Positions 45,868 through 57,456 of a stretch of 64,000 nucleotides of DNA are shown one piece after another; position 1 is the stretch's first letter; the number at the start of each line of letters is the position of its first letter. A model generated the notes under the pieces. It was not told where the DNA came from. It saw only the letters and a program-made list of their open reading frames with translations, and did not search any database. The position numbers were made by a program, and so were the translations under genes. The stretch is from Sequoia sempervirens (taxonomy: Eukaryota; Streptophyta; Pinopsida; Cupressales; Cupressaceae), in NCBI GenBank assembly GCA_007258455.2, contig VDFB02254924.1, positions 62,001-126,000 of the forward strand, in the 5' to 3' direction.

Positions 45868-47093
45868 TGTATACACCTAAAAATGGTCATCATATTCAGT
45901 TAATTAAATACAACCTATTTGATTAACGTTTCAACTATGTATAAATAAAGTCTTACTTTATTTATATTGTTCACTCTTCTTTTAATTCTCCAAAATCATA
46001 TTCTTCTAAATAATTAAATAAACAAAGCATCCTAAATGTGTTTATTTAATTATTCTTCCTTAATCCCGATTAAGAATTAGAGCACATGTCTACTATATTT
46101 TCTTGTGCCACCTCACAAATGTCACATGAAAATAAATATGCCTAATTATTAATTAGAATTATCCTCACACACTTCCACCAATTGGAAAATGCACATGGCT
46201 TTATTCTCTCACACTTCCAACAAATTTGGAGCACATGGGTCTTTGTTCCACACACTTGGGTCTCTCACACACATGGCATGTTACCCATTGGTCAAAGAGA
46301 TTCCTCCCACACACATGGCATGTTTCCCTTGGTCAAGGGGACAACATCCTGATTCCTTTCATCTCCACCATCTATTCTTTCTCCTTTGAATCCAAACCAT
46401 TGATAGGTGCCACCTCACAAAATGCTTGAGAAACCCTATAAATACACCTCCTTGCCTTTGCATTTATCATCCACATTTGAAGCAAAGTTACTATGCAGGT
46501 TTTTCTTAGGAGCTTGGAGCATTCTTGGAGTCTTATAACTATATTTCATATCATGTTTTATGTTGCATTCTCATCCTAGATTAGCATATTACATCATAGT
46601 TGCATTTTATCATCCCCATTACATCATAGTTGCATTTTAGATTAGTTTGCTTTTTTGTTGCATTTGAACATATGCATAGTCATGAATAGTTCATTTTAGT
46701 TTCATATCATCTCACTTATCTCCACTTGTTCATTTATCATCAACATCATCCTTCGTTTATCATCATCTCCAGTATCCTTTCCATCATTTTGTTTCATTTA
46801 GAAGCATACCACTAATCCTTCCCGCACACATTTGCACATAGAAATCATCTTAGCTTGCATACTAGGCATCAAATCTCGTTTTCTAGGTTGTCATTTTAAC
46901 AACCATTGTGCCCATAGAAATTTGAGGGCCAAATGGTTTAATAAATCCCTAGAAATAGAGGACAATGAGATGTATTTGAAAGGTTTGATTGTATTACGAA
47001 ATAGAGTAGTTTTACTTGCTTCAAACTTTGAATGTAAACTGTTTAAGGTTTGTGTTGACATTAAATTCACTCCACATTCGACACACACACACA
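45868..47093 (+). repeat. 3' LTR of element A
   Basis: It has the same length and termini as 28417-29642. It carries an intact TATA box at 46437-46444 (ccctataaatacacc), about 570 bp into the LTR. An internal direct repeat 'attacatcatagttgcatttta' occurs twice (about 46588 and 46619), as in the 5' LTR. Confidence 0.93.
46437..46444 (+). promoter_or_regulatory. TATA box of the element A 3' LTR
   Basis: TATAAATA is followed after about 30 bp by 'tttatcatccacatttgaagcaaag', which is shared with solo LTR F downstream of its own TATA box. Confidence 0.6.
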
Positions 47094-47098
47094 CTATT
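47094..47098. repeat. Right target-site duplication of element A (CTATT)
   Basis: An exact match to 28412-28416. C's LTR sequence (tacccgtgaagg...) resumes directly afterwards. Confidence 0.9.
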
Positions 47099-47147
47099 TA
47101 CCCGTGAAGGAAAAAATAAATCAACAACAACAAGATGGGGTGTGACA
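47099..47147 (-). repeat. 5' (right) LTR of element C, last piece
   Basis: 'acccgtgaaggaaaaaataaatcaacaacaacaagatggggtgtgaca' matches the end of C's left LTR (9533-9581). It closes the LTR after element A and ends in the same gtgaca terminus. Confidence 0.9.
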
Positions 47148-47600
47148 CGAGTGGTATTTACCTCTTGTTTTAGGTTACCACAGTGGTTTTCCCTCCCACA
47201 TTTTTTTTATAAATTGGAGTTGTGGCAAAGTAGTTTTAAAAGTTGAGTTGCAAGTATCAAGGTGTTGTCTAATTGATCAAGATATAATAGTGAATAGTAG
47301 TATTTTATAAGTCTCTTTGAATATTAATAATATTCTTGCCCTCTTTCTCATGTGGAGTTTTTTCTCAAAATGATTTCTCCATGTAAATCTGGTGCTATCT
47401 ATGGTTTGCTAATTTTTATCTTAGAATTGTATGTGCAATCAGACATAATCTCAATTTGATTAATCTTATTTCAGATTTGTAAACACATTCTTAAGTTATT
47501 ATTACAACTTATCTTTACCTTTTGTTCAACAAGGAGTTGTAAAAGCCTATTTCTAAAGGTTGAGTGTGTAATAGTACTATATTTTTCACCATGTTCCAAT
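47148..47600. mobile_element. Copia-LTR-like remnant at the right flank of element C
   Basis: Phrases such as 'gagtggtatttacctcttgttttaggttacc', 'gtggagttttttctcaaaatg' and 'tctccatgtaaatctggtg' recall the transcribed part of plant copia LTRs. No paired LTR is visible in the window, so this is a resemblance only. Confidence 0.35.
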
Positions 47601-49559
47601 CTTCTTAGAAGATGTAAATATCTTGAAAGGAAATATGATTTTTTCTCTTCAATAGGTTTTTATGTTAATTTTGGTTGTGTTCTAAGCATTATTAGACTGG
47701 CTAATATATAAGCCAATTTTTGTATACATAACAAAGATAAGAGTTAATTTGAGAATATTAAAGTCTTATTTGAGCATGCTCATATTTGGAGTTTCTAATT
47801 AATGATATTTTTCTCACTATAAAATTCATTTTGGTTGCTTGGATTGGTTTCTGTTCAATGGGTACCTGATCCTTGACTACATCACCACGTTCCAATCTCA
47901 TTTTCTTCTTTGCGAAGTGTATTTTGAGTTATTTCTATAAGTTATCAAGTGGATTTATTAATTTTTTAAGTTTTCATGGTTGTTATAAGACATCCACTCT
48001 ATGTTTTACTATATTTACACTCTTCCCAACTTATATACATATTGACTAAACCTTAAACCCTAAACCATGCTCTATGGTGCAAGTGCTCTACATAATGGCT
48101 CTCCTATACTACCTTATTGGTGTAGGCACCTTCTACCTTGATCTTCCCTGTGTGGTATAGGTACAAGTTCCTCTAGCACATGGGCATTGACATATGGCAT
48201 AGGTGCACTACTTTATGGCATAGACACTCTTTGGGCACTCTAATAATCTTTCTGTCATGCCCACTTTTTACATGAATAAATAAAGACACAACCATCAAAA
48301 AAATTGTCTCACACAACATGAAACAAGATTACATTTAAGAAATTTCCTTTACACATTTGATGGCATCATGTTTGCGATGCCATCCTAAGAGCTCCACACC
48401 AAGTGGAAGAGAAGAATTGGCACAATCTAAAAGAGGAAACTTTATCTTACATCCCACTCTTGATGGAAACTTATTTTGTATGAGTGTCAACACACAAGAC
48501 ATATCAAAAAGGATATATATATATATAGTCATTCATTTTTTTTCTAATTAGAAATCATAAGACTAAGGTTATATCCTCTAAACCAAACCTTATAATAGAA
48601 AGGATGTTATATCCCAATCAGTTTCTTAACAAACATTTAACTATTAAATTATGATTAAAACTAAACAAATACAATGTTATATTAATCATTTACATTGGGG
48701 AATTCCAATAATTCTATAATTAAATTAAGCATATTATTACACCCCAAATTTGCTTTACAAATTACTTTTAACTTTTTACGTTAAAATATGCTTTGATATT
48801 TGTTGATGACTATATGTTAATTGACATTTTGACAAAATTAATTACAATGAAACGTGTTTCAATTTTAATGGTTATTATTATTGAATCAAGATTATGATGA
48901 TGTGATTAATAACAAGCTAACTATTCGATTGGACTTCTAAGTAAAATGTGGGACCAAATTATTACTCTCTAGAGGGAAAGGGAGAGTATCACTGAGAGAG
49001 GAGTATAGACTTTGGAAATGAATAGGTTTATGCTAAATGAGTTGAAGCACACACTCACATAGGTCTAAGTATCTAAATTGGGTAAGTACCTTTGTCCTAT
49101 CATTGAGTCAGTTATTGTGTTATGTCCAAGTTGAGTCGAGTCATAAGGTTAGTTTGAGCCATGTCAAGTCTTTGGCCTAGTCTATGCAATAAAAATAAAG
49201 TGATATATAATAATCATATCTTTTCTTTGATTTGTCAATTTTGTGGTTATTAAGTGAAATCGACTATTATCTAATTGTTTTAAAATAAAATGTCTATATA
49301 TAGATAGACATACTTATAGAAGCATGTAAAAAGTAAGTTAAATTTGTTTTGACTGCTAGCACTTCATGGAGCATAAAAGCCACCATCGAAGGCCTTTTAT
49401 AGGGAAACTTAAATGGCAATAAAGCTATAGTAATGGCCATCCTAGTGGCACATCTATTCTAATAGCATTTCAAGCCACTAAGTGGCAGTTGAAACTATAA
49501 ATGAATTCATATTTAATAGCCATCGTATGAGCCATAATTGGGTGGTATAATGGTTTGTT
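47601..49559. other. AT-rich sequence, nothing recognised
   Basis: Weak internal repetition of 'tggcataggtgcact'-like words occurs at 48060-48240. No reading frame with recognisable homology is seen on either strand. Confidence 0.5.
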
Positions 49560-52415
49560 GGTCAAGCCTTTTTAGTGCGATTAGTGCAGGAGCACCCTCG
49601 TGCTCAAAATGCTCAAATTTGAGTTTTTGTCTTGTTTTGTGTTGTTTGATGTAAATAAGGTCATTTTGGACCATTAATGATTATATAAAGTCATTCTAGA
49701 CCATTTTAGAATGTTTTGGCATCATAATGCAAATGATGTCAAAATATTGTCAAAATTGTAAAAGTTGTCATTGTGAAAGTTGTCAAAAGTGCATTAAAGT
49801 TACAACTTTGATTAGGAAGTTAGTTGTGGGTGGTTGGTAGTTGTAAAATGCTTGGGAAAGCATAAATACATATTTTAAACATGAATCCAAAGGTTGGGAA
49901 TGTTGGAAAATATGGGAATGAAAATTGGAATCAATTTGGAGCAAATTTTTTGTGCATTTTTCTTATAACAGTCTTGTTCTTTCATGTGGTACGGATTTGT
50001 ACGACCTTTATATGACTTTTACGTAGTATGGTTGGAAATATAATTGAGTTACCTTTAATTTTGTTTTTGTTTAGTTAAATTTTATTAATTTTAGAGAAAG
50101 TTATAACATTTTTTGTAACAATAGGTCTGAATCTACGCTAGGGTTTCCAATGAACAAGAAAATTCCATATCTTTTCTTCCCTCCATCAAAATATCTAAAA
50201 ATTGGTGAAAATTTCTGTTTTGAGGGTATCTAAGAACCCTTTAGAGGATATTTCATAGTTTTCCATTTTGGTGAAGTTACTAATGAAAGTTTGTTTGCAT
50301 TTGGGTATAGACAGTCCAAAAAAAAAACCATCTTAGAAGTCGGACAACCAAATTTTGAGCCCCTTTGTACAAAGAAACCTTACTTTATTTTTGGATATGT
50401 GTAAGAATGACCAAATGGGTATCCTAAGTGGGTCTTTTTTTTCTATAGATCAGGTATGAGTAAAAAAATATGTCCGATTTTCCTTTTTGAAAGGTTACAA
50501 GAAGAATGAGGGTTTGTGAAGGAAAACCCACTTTTTGATGAACAAAGGCACTTGTTTAAGGTTATTTTGGGTTTGATTACCCCTGATCTGCATCAATGAT
50601 GACTTCTATTTTTGGCATGCCAAGTTAATATGGAGTGTGGCACCAAATTTAAGAGTGCAGTTGGTAATTAATACCAATAGTTATGGAAAAATCCACGGGA
50701 ATTAGAAGAGTAAAAGCATATCATTTGGATCATTATTTAATTTTGAGTTTAGGGGAGAGAAATGACAGGGCTATAAGAAAAGAAGAAATCATTTCTAATC
50801 ATTCTCCTTGTGTGTTGTTAATTATTCTTTCTCTTATGCTTTTTGGCAACGATAAAGAGAAAGGGGATAGCATTAGACCGAATGTTCTAGAAAGCTTGAG
50901 GTAGTTTGATTGTATCACGTTTAGATAGAGTTATATGTGTTCATGCTTAGTTTTTAGAGTATGTAAGTGTTTTATATATATGTATATATATAGACAATAC
51001 TCTCTATTTTGAGCGGAGAGATTTTGTTTCCTATTAGTTGTGGTATTTTGCTGAAGGAGTTTTACAAGAAAAATCTGAGTTTCAATATTAGCAAGCTGAG
51101 TTTTCTTGGGAAAACTATGTCAATCATTGTGACTGTGATATTGGAATTTCAAAAGTGTAGAATAGAGAGTAACTTAGGCATGTTTATATACTTTATTATT
51201 CCTATGTAAATTCATAGTTCCATTATGTAAATTCATAGTTCCATTATATAAATTTTATTTTTTTAAAGTTGAAAGAATAATTATTTATTTTGAAGAATAT
51301 TATATGTTAAAACAAAGAAAGGTTGGTTTGGTTTTTCCAGTTTGTAGCAAGAATTTAATTAATTTTTCTTTCATTCTAATGGACAACAAAGTATAAAGTT
51401 ATTTCTCAGCTGTGTTAAATGAATGATTTATTTTATTTTCTCAAGAAGAGTAAAATTTCAGTTTGTTATATAAATATTTATATTCATATATACATATATA
51501 TGTTCAAAATAATATATATATAAGAATATAAGAATATATATGTATATACATGGATATTTATATTAAGAATATGTAAAGTTTTATGTTATTTAATTATAAA
51601 ACTAAAAGATAAGCTTGAATGCTTATAATGTTGAGTTAACTAAATGAAATCAACTTTATACTTTGGTTTGTTGAAAGATTTTCAAACACTTCAACATATT
51701 ATTCTTTCAGATAAAAGAAGTTGGTATTATATTTGTATCTGAACCAACATTATTATTTTGTTCTTGTGCAAAGAACCATGAGGAAAAGCATAGAAAATTT
51801 TGAACTATTTTAAAAGAAGTGATTTTTTTAATCAATGATTCAATATTACTTTATTTTACTTATTTGACAAGTAGATAAGAACTTAAATGTAAGACAAAGT
51901 GTCTCAAGTTGATGAAATTGTTCGATAACATTGTAAACCATATGTGCATAAAAGTATGAGAGTAGTTAATCTTAAAATTAGAGTGCAAGTACTTGAACAA
52001 GTGGCAGTTGTCAAGCCCCAAGATGTTATGGAAACGTAACATGGGTGTTCAAAATTAAGCATATCCACCTTAGTCATTTACCGGCCTTAGTAAGTTATTA
52101 TTTTATGATTTAATATCCTTGAAATGGAGGGAAAGGGGTTCCCTTAATAGTAAGGGGGTGTTTTCTGTATTTGTCCCTTTCCCTAAGGCATTTCATTAGG
52201 AAAGAGATCACTAGGTGTAAAGATTAACTTTCAACCTCAATGGTGAGTCAATCAGGCCTGGATATCAATCTTAAGACAATTGGATAGATTTGAAACCAAA
52301 TTGAAATGATATGCAATGCTTAAACTAAATGAACAATAAGACCTAAAATGAAATGCAAATTCTTGAAAGTATAGAAACTGAAATCACAGTTTGCAAGTAA
52401 ATCTAAGAAGGGTAA
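49560..52415. other. AT-rich sequence with a possible LTR-like start
   Basis: 'agtgcaggagcaccctcgtgctcaaaatgctcaaatttgag' (49584-49624), then a TATA-like 'gcataaataca' near 49860, have the look of an LTR promoter region, but no second copy or clear end is found. A 73-codon frame at 50683-50904 is not recognised. Confidence 0.3.
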
Positions 52416-52419
52416 GAAC

Positions 52420-53930
52420 ACATGTACTGGTCACCAAAAGTTGATTTTAAGCTATGTTGAAGGACAAGTTTTCCCTAGGGCGAATGGGTCCTGGTTAGGG
52501 CTTCTAAAAATACTTTTGGTAGTCTTCTAAGGTAGGATCTTAGCTTTTGTTTTGCACAGGTTCCATTGTCAGAAAGTCATAAATAAAATTTGAATTTGAG
52601 TTTTTGTTGTTAGAATTGGCTATGGAGTTAGCCTACCAAGATCTAGAGGCCAAATGGAAAGCATAAGAGAGAGAAGATCAATATTACAAGCATAAACTAT
52701 ATTCCTATCGATTATGCAAATATGATTACATTGATATGCAATGTATGAGAGACCCCTTGGTTATATAGCCAAGGTGAGACATAAGATAACATAAGATTAT
52801 GACAAGTGTCTTAATTTTATGATATGAGACAACTTATCACATTTACCTAGGTCAAATGTGTTACAAGTCAAAAGATAAGATAACAACTAATGACAACTAA
52901 AACCTTCTAGAAAGATTCCTAGGACCTAAGTAAACTTAACATGTAAATAAGTCCCCTAGTAATGAATTAAATAGGTGCAATACTTTATTTACACCAACAT
53001 TTGTGGCTTGACAACAATGATGACAACTTATGCAACAATGCAAAATTCTTCAAGATCTTTAATCCTTCTTCAACTTGTAATCTACACATACAAAGAGAGG
53101 GAAAATTTGTTTTGTTTGAATGGGGGTTTGCCTTATTGAAACCCCATGTTGGGTAATTAAACCTTGATAGATAATGGCAGTGGAGAAGGAAATGATGAAT
53201 GAACACTTGCTTGCTACAACTCACCAAACCTTCAATGGCTTCCCTTAGAGGACTGAAGACAAACACATCTCTCCAAGGAATCTGATCTTGCTTTGCTTGA
53301 TGGATTTGGACACTTGAAAATGCTCAGATGTTTTAGGATCAATAATCCATATTAGCCTTCACAAGATGACATGAACACACAAAATCTTGAACATAATGAT
53401 AGGATCTTGATTGCTACGACAAATGACTAATAAATCTTCTCTTGAATGTTCTTGACAATAATATTTTCTCTTGAGAATATTTGATCATGCATGTTAGATT
53501 TGAATTGATAAAAAGACTATGTATTTATAGGTGTTTATCTAATTTCCCAAAACTTAGATACCAGAATCCAACAATTACATATTGAGTTTGAATCATTAAA
53601 AGACCACCAAAAACATATTTAAAAATGGGTCCTAGGACTTGAATGGGACCCATTCACCCTTGGGTGAATGGTTCCTAGCCTATAAGTCCAGGACACACAT
53701 GCTCCAATGTGATTAAAATTTTAATTGCATTAATTAAATATCAGTTTCCATTTCAAAAAATGGGAATAATAAGGCTTTGGAATGCATAATTTGGTAAATT
53801 AGAAGCTTAATTAAGTCCAAAAAATCAAGTAACCCAAACAAATTGTGAAATTGTAAAGATATACAATTTCCTATACTACAATCCTTAAAAAGGTTAATCA
53901 AGAAAGTCAAATAGTCATTCACGTGTTAAA
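52420..53930 (-). mobile_element. LTR remnant related to element D
   Basis: 'tctacacatacaaagagagggaaaatttg ... gggggtttgcc ... gaaacccc' (53080-53150) follows the same order as D's LTR ('ctacacacaaagaagaggaaaattttt ... ggggcttgcc ... aaaccccc', 25067-25130). At its left edge 'cacatgtactggtcaccaaaa' parallels D's primer-site flank 'cacatcaagttcaccaaaaa'. The orientation would be minus. The outer end is not determined, and no gag is seen to the left. Confidence 0.45.
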
Positions 53931-54782
53931 CCTTAGGTCAAGGTGGTTTCCAAGTCGAGTTAGAGGTGTGTGAAATTACGACTTCAATTTATAAGGAAGT
54001 GTTTGATATATTTCAAATCTTTGGCCAAAGTAATACAATAGTCTATGCTTGCATTAGTTGATTCACTGTGATCCAAATTACATATCCATCCAGATTGGTC
54101 ATACTTATTAGAGATGTCTAAAGTTGTATGGTTGACTAGTTATGTATGACACAACATTAGAAACTCAGATGTCATACTTGTGGGTTCCTTACTCTATACT
54201 CTTCGTAAAGGGTAGTGACACTTCCAATTGGAAGGTGTGCGAGAGACCATCAGTCTGTGGTTGGAGGTAAAGTGCTTGGGTGATGTTCTCCCTCTTGTAG
54301 ATGACAACACCGAGGCTTGTGAAATAAAAACATTTTCTAGACATGGAAGATTGGACCTTGTATCATTATTGTATTATGTAAACTTGTATACTTGAATGTA
54401 TTTCATGTACGAATTGTAATTGAAAAGTTTTATCTTATTTTTCAAGTTGATATTAATATAGTTTAATTTTAAAAGTTTTATTATACATTCATATTTTGAT
54501 CATGTGCAATAAATGATGTATGAAAATGGAAAAAAGTTACTATCTTATTTTTAAGCATAGGTTTATTTTTACTTCCTTGGTAAAAACCTAAATATTTACT
54601 TTGTAGTATGAGTGATTATGTTACACATACAAGTGATTATACGCTGTCTAAAATAACTTTTGAATTTATTTAATGATAACCAAGAAGGTACTTGATAACT
54701 ACAAGTTATAATAATTTAATTTTCCCATTTGATTCAACATTATTGTTTGACTAAGAATTTAATCTAAGTTTACCATCAAACT
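53931..54782. other. Unassigned AT-rich sequence left of the LINE
   Basis: No coding or repeat structure that I can name. It ends in the 17 bp duplicated target of the LINE. Confidence 0.5.
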
Positions 54783-54799
54783 AAAATGTAACTATTGTT
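54783..54799. repeat. Left target-site duplication of the LINE (17 bp)
   Basis: AAAATGTAACTATTGTT is repeated exactly at 56384-56400 after the poly(A) tail. Confidence 0.9.
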
Positions 54800-56387
54800 A
54801 GGAAAGGAGATTATGTTAGCGATGAAGCCATTGGAGGGGGATGTGAGGGTTTCTGTAGTGGAGCAGTTGGAAAAGGAAGCAAGGGCTATGGTAGGGTTGT
54901 GGGCTTCTGCTGAGACCCAGGTGTTATGCAGAGCCACGAAGGGATCTAGCTAGAAAAAATCTAGTGTGGAGGAACCAAAGGCAAAACAAGGGGGAGAATG
55001 CAATAGAAAAAATGGCGCCGGTAGTTCTCAGTTGGGGAAAATAGAGAAGGCATTTGTGGCGTCGATTCTTTGCAAGCTGAGTTGGATAGTGAGGTAAATC
55101 ACAATGTAAATGTCTTCTTAGAATTAGGATTGATAGGGCGTTTCAGGGGTTTTTTGCCCTGTTTATGTGACCTCCACAAATAGATCTCTGAACATTGGGA
55201 ACTTGTGGTAGAGGGTTGTATTCAAATTTACCCAGTTTCAAGAGGCTTCTTTATCGTTGTCTTTGAATCTGTGAAGGACAAAAACAAAATTATGTGTGAT
55301 TTTTTCTGGAATTGGGAGGAAAAGTTTGCTCTGTCTTTGAAACCATGGCACCCATATTTTAATCCTGTCATAGAGAAATTTGATAAAGTGCCATTATGGG
55401 TGAGACTAACAAACTTTCCTCTTCATTTGTGGTTCGACTCTTGTTTGGAGGCTATTGGTAACTCTTTAGGGAATTTTGTGATGGTTGATGATGATTCTTC
55501 AAATCTTATGCACTCCACATATGCTCGGTTTTTAGTGGAAATGGATGTTACAAAGACTCTCCTAGAAGAGATTTTGATCAACACCTCCAAAGGTTGCTGG
55601 AAGCAACCCCTAGACTATGAAGGTGTTTCTTTCCATTGTAGAAGATGTTCTCAAACTGGACATAAGGTTGTGCAATGCACAAAGCCCAGGGTGCCCAAAC
55701 CAGCAACTTGGTGGAAGGATGTGTCACACCGCCATTATGTGGTGGAAAAGAAAGGAGTGTAGAAGGAAGGGAAAGGCAAGAGTTATTCTCAGGCTATGAG
55801 TAACTTGCAACCACAATAGCCAAATGGGGCACCAGAGCAGGTAGGAGGGACTGGAATTTCAGAGGGGCCTACTTTGAGAAGTGCTGAGGTAGCAAAGGTG
55901 GATGAAGCTTTGGTTGATCAAACCCATGGGGGTGCTAAAACCTCGGAGTGTAGGGAAAAATCAGTGTCAACGAGAGTCTAGGGAAAGGAAAAGGTGAAGG
56001 GCTCTCCAGAGGGCCAAGGTGGACATGTTGTATGCAGGGCTCTTAAGGAGGTGGAGATTCAACATGACACATCTATGGAATGGTAGCAAAAAGCTGCAAG
56101 GATGGAGGAAGGATGGCAAGTGGTGAAGGGGAAGAGAGAAAAGAAGGGAAAAAAAGAAACCTTTGACATGGTCCTCTGGTCACAGACCAAGGGAGGAACC
56201 AAGTGTAAAGGGCACATTTGAAAAGTTTGTTGTCTTTATGGGGGTTTAGTGTGTTTGTTTGGAAAATTTGTTATTTGAGGGAGTCCTTTCTTTGGGGAGA
56301 TGGTGCCCTGTGTCACCATCCCTGTTTCGGGGCAGGTCAAATCCTGGTATCAATAAAATAAAGCATTATCATCGATCAAAAAAAAAA
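54800..56387 (+). mobile_element. Non-autonomous LINE carrying ORF1 only
   Basis: A 3' poly(A) run of ten (56378-56387), an AATAAA-containing tail (caataaaataaagc), and a perfect 17 bp target-site duplication show insertion by target-primed reverse transcription. The body is only about 1.6 kb and contains a LINE ORF1 but no endonuclease or reverse transcriptase. The duplication lies directly at the 5' end, so this is not a random loss after insertion. It was mobilised in this form, presumably by enzymes from a full LINE. Confidence 0.85.
54811..56220 (+). pseudogene. LINE ORF1 (DUF4283-type domain plus zinc knuckle), degraded
   Basis: The frame starts near 54811 (MLAMKPLEGDVRVSVVEQL), then breaks. 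It is recovered as LCDLHK, a TAG where Trp is usual, then ISEHWELVVEGCIQIYP, leading into the longest open part (55205-55762). This has a DUF4283-like fold (GFFIVVFESVKDKN; PLWVRLTNFPLHLWFDS; AIGNSLGNFVMVDDD) and then a CCHC knuckle CRRCSQTGHKVVQC at about 55635-55680 with all four ligands. A basic Lys/Gly-rich tail with several stops follows to about 56220. ORF1 proteins of plant LINEs bind element RNA. Inactive as seen. Confidence 0.85.
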
Positions 56388-56400
56388 TGTAACTATTGTT

Positions 56401-56924
56401 CATCTATTTTCCTAGGTTTTCATAAATCATGTTATTAAATTAATTTAATTTTCTTACGTTACTCTTAGGTTTTGACTTCTATATTTCAATTTTTTAAAAT
56501 TTTCTGAAGCATTATAAGTTTTCATCCTCATATTTATAATTTGACTTACTTAAGAATGGAATGAATAACTCTAGTTTATATTTTTTGATTTAATATTATT
56601 TCTAAATTTCATTGTCAACTAACTATAACCAACTTCCTAACTAGAAATTTTTTCTTTAAATAATTTCATCCAATTCTTTGAGTGATTACTTTAGAAGAAT
56701 GTGGAGTTGGTTGATTCTCTTATGCTCCCTTTCCAAGTTGGTTTTCAAATTTGTATATGGATGTTTTTATATTTGCCTCAATTGCAAGTTAAAAATCAAA
56801 GAAGATTATTTCTCTATTCCACTTCTTTGTTTGCAGGTTAATGCAATCTACATTTTGGTTTTAGGATTAAATACAATGTTTATTTTTATTTTTGCATCTT
56901 TTACTCTATTTGATAGTTTTGTTT
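56401..56924. other. AT-rich sequence after the LINE
   Basis: It continues the sequence left of the LINE target site. No feature is recognised. Confidence 0.5.
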
Positions 56925-57281
56925 ATATACATATATATGTATATGTATATGTATATATATGCATATGTATATATACACATGTATGTATACATACACACAC
57001 ACATACATATACATATATGTATATGTATGTATGTATGTGTACACATACACATACACATACATTTGTACATATAGATATATGTATATGTATGTGTATATGT
57101 ATGTGTACATACATACACATACATATACATATACATATACATATATGTATATGTATGTACACATACATATACACATACATATACATATATGTATACATGT
57201 ACATATAGATATACACACACATACATATACATATATTAAGACGTACATGTGTATGTGTATATGTATGTGTGTGTATGTGTA

Positions 57282-57328
<47 letters not shown>

Positions 57329-57456
57329 GCACATATATGTATATGCATATATGCACATCTATACATGTATGAATATGTATACATATACATATATGTATAT
57401 GTATATATGTATATGTAAATATGTATATATGTATATCTATATGTATATATATTCAC
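56925..57456. repeat. (TATGTA/CACATA)n compound microsatellite
   Basis: About 530 bp of atat/catg/gtat words, including a purer (TATGTG)n run at 57247-57330. Reading frames across it on both strands are only Tyr/Ile/His/Thr repeats. Confidence 0.95.

Larger units (their letters stand above)
28417..47093 (+). mobile_element. Element A: Tat-lineage Ty3/gypsy retrotransposon, 18,677 bp, with an antisense PMD module
   Basis: Identical-length LTRs (1,226 bp), TG...CA ends and CTATT duplications define it exactly. The plus strand carries leader repeats, gag, protease, a G-patch, reverse transcriptase with a degenerate RNase H, a second RNase H and integrase without a chromodomain. The second ('archaeal-type') RNase H after pol RNase H and the large size are marks of the Tat lineage (Ogre, Retand, Grande and relatives). 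The 6.7 kb between integrase and the 3' LTR holds a minus-strand module with a plant mobile domain frame. All coding regions contain stops or frameshifts, so it is not autonomous now. Confidence 0.92.
7087..47147 (-). mobile_element. Element C: minus-strand LTR retrotransposon, split by four later insertions
   Basis: The left LTR (7087-9581) and the right LTR (15765-16208, 25933-28416, 47099-47147) align end to end once insertions E with D, and A, are removed. A primer-binding-like site lies next to the right LTR and a polypurine tract next to the left LTR, so the element reads right to left. The remaining internal sequence is only about 3.3 kb and has no recognisable gag or pol, which suggests a large retrotransposon derivative (LARD) or a badly decayed element. 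Flanks are taagt (7082-7086) and cgagt (47148-47152), a possible target duplication with two transitions. Confidence 0.85.

Noticed and set aside
47094..47147. Whether element A and its flanks reflect a segmental duplication and not a nested insertion
   Set aside because: Exact CTATT duplications, TG...CA LTR ends and an uninterrupted copy of the target in C's left LTR make insertion the simpler explanation.
48050..48066. Telomere-like cctaaaccctaaacc
   Set aside because: Only about two units, with no array; chance occurrence is likely.
48254..48268. TGTCATGCCCAC as an LTR start
   Set aside because: No matching end, duplication or second copy was found in the window.
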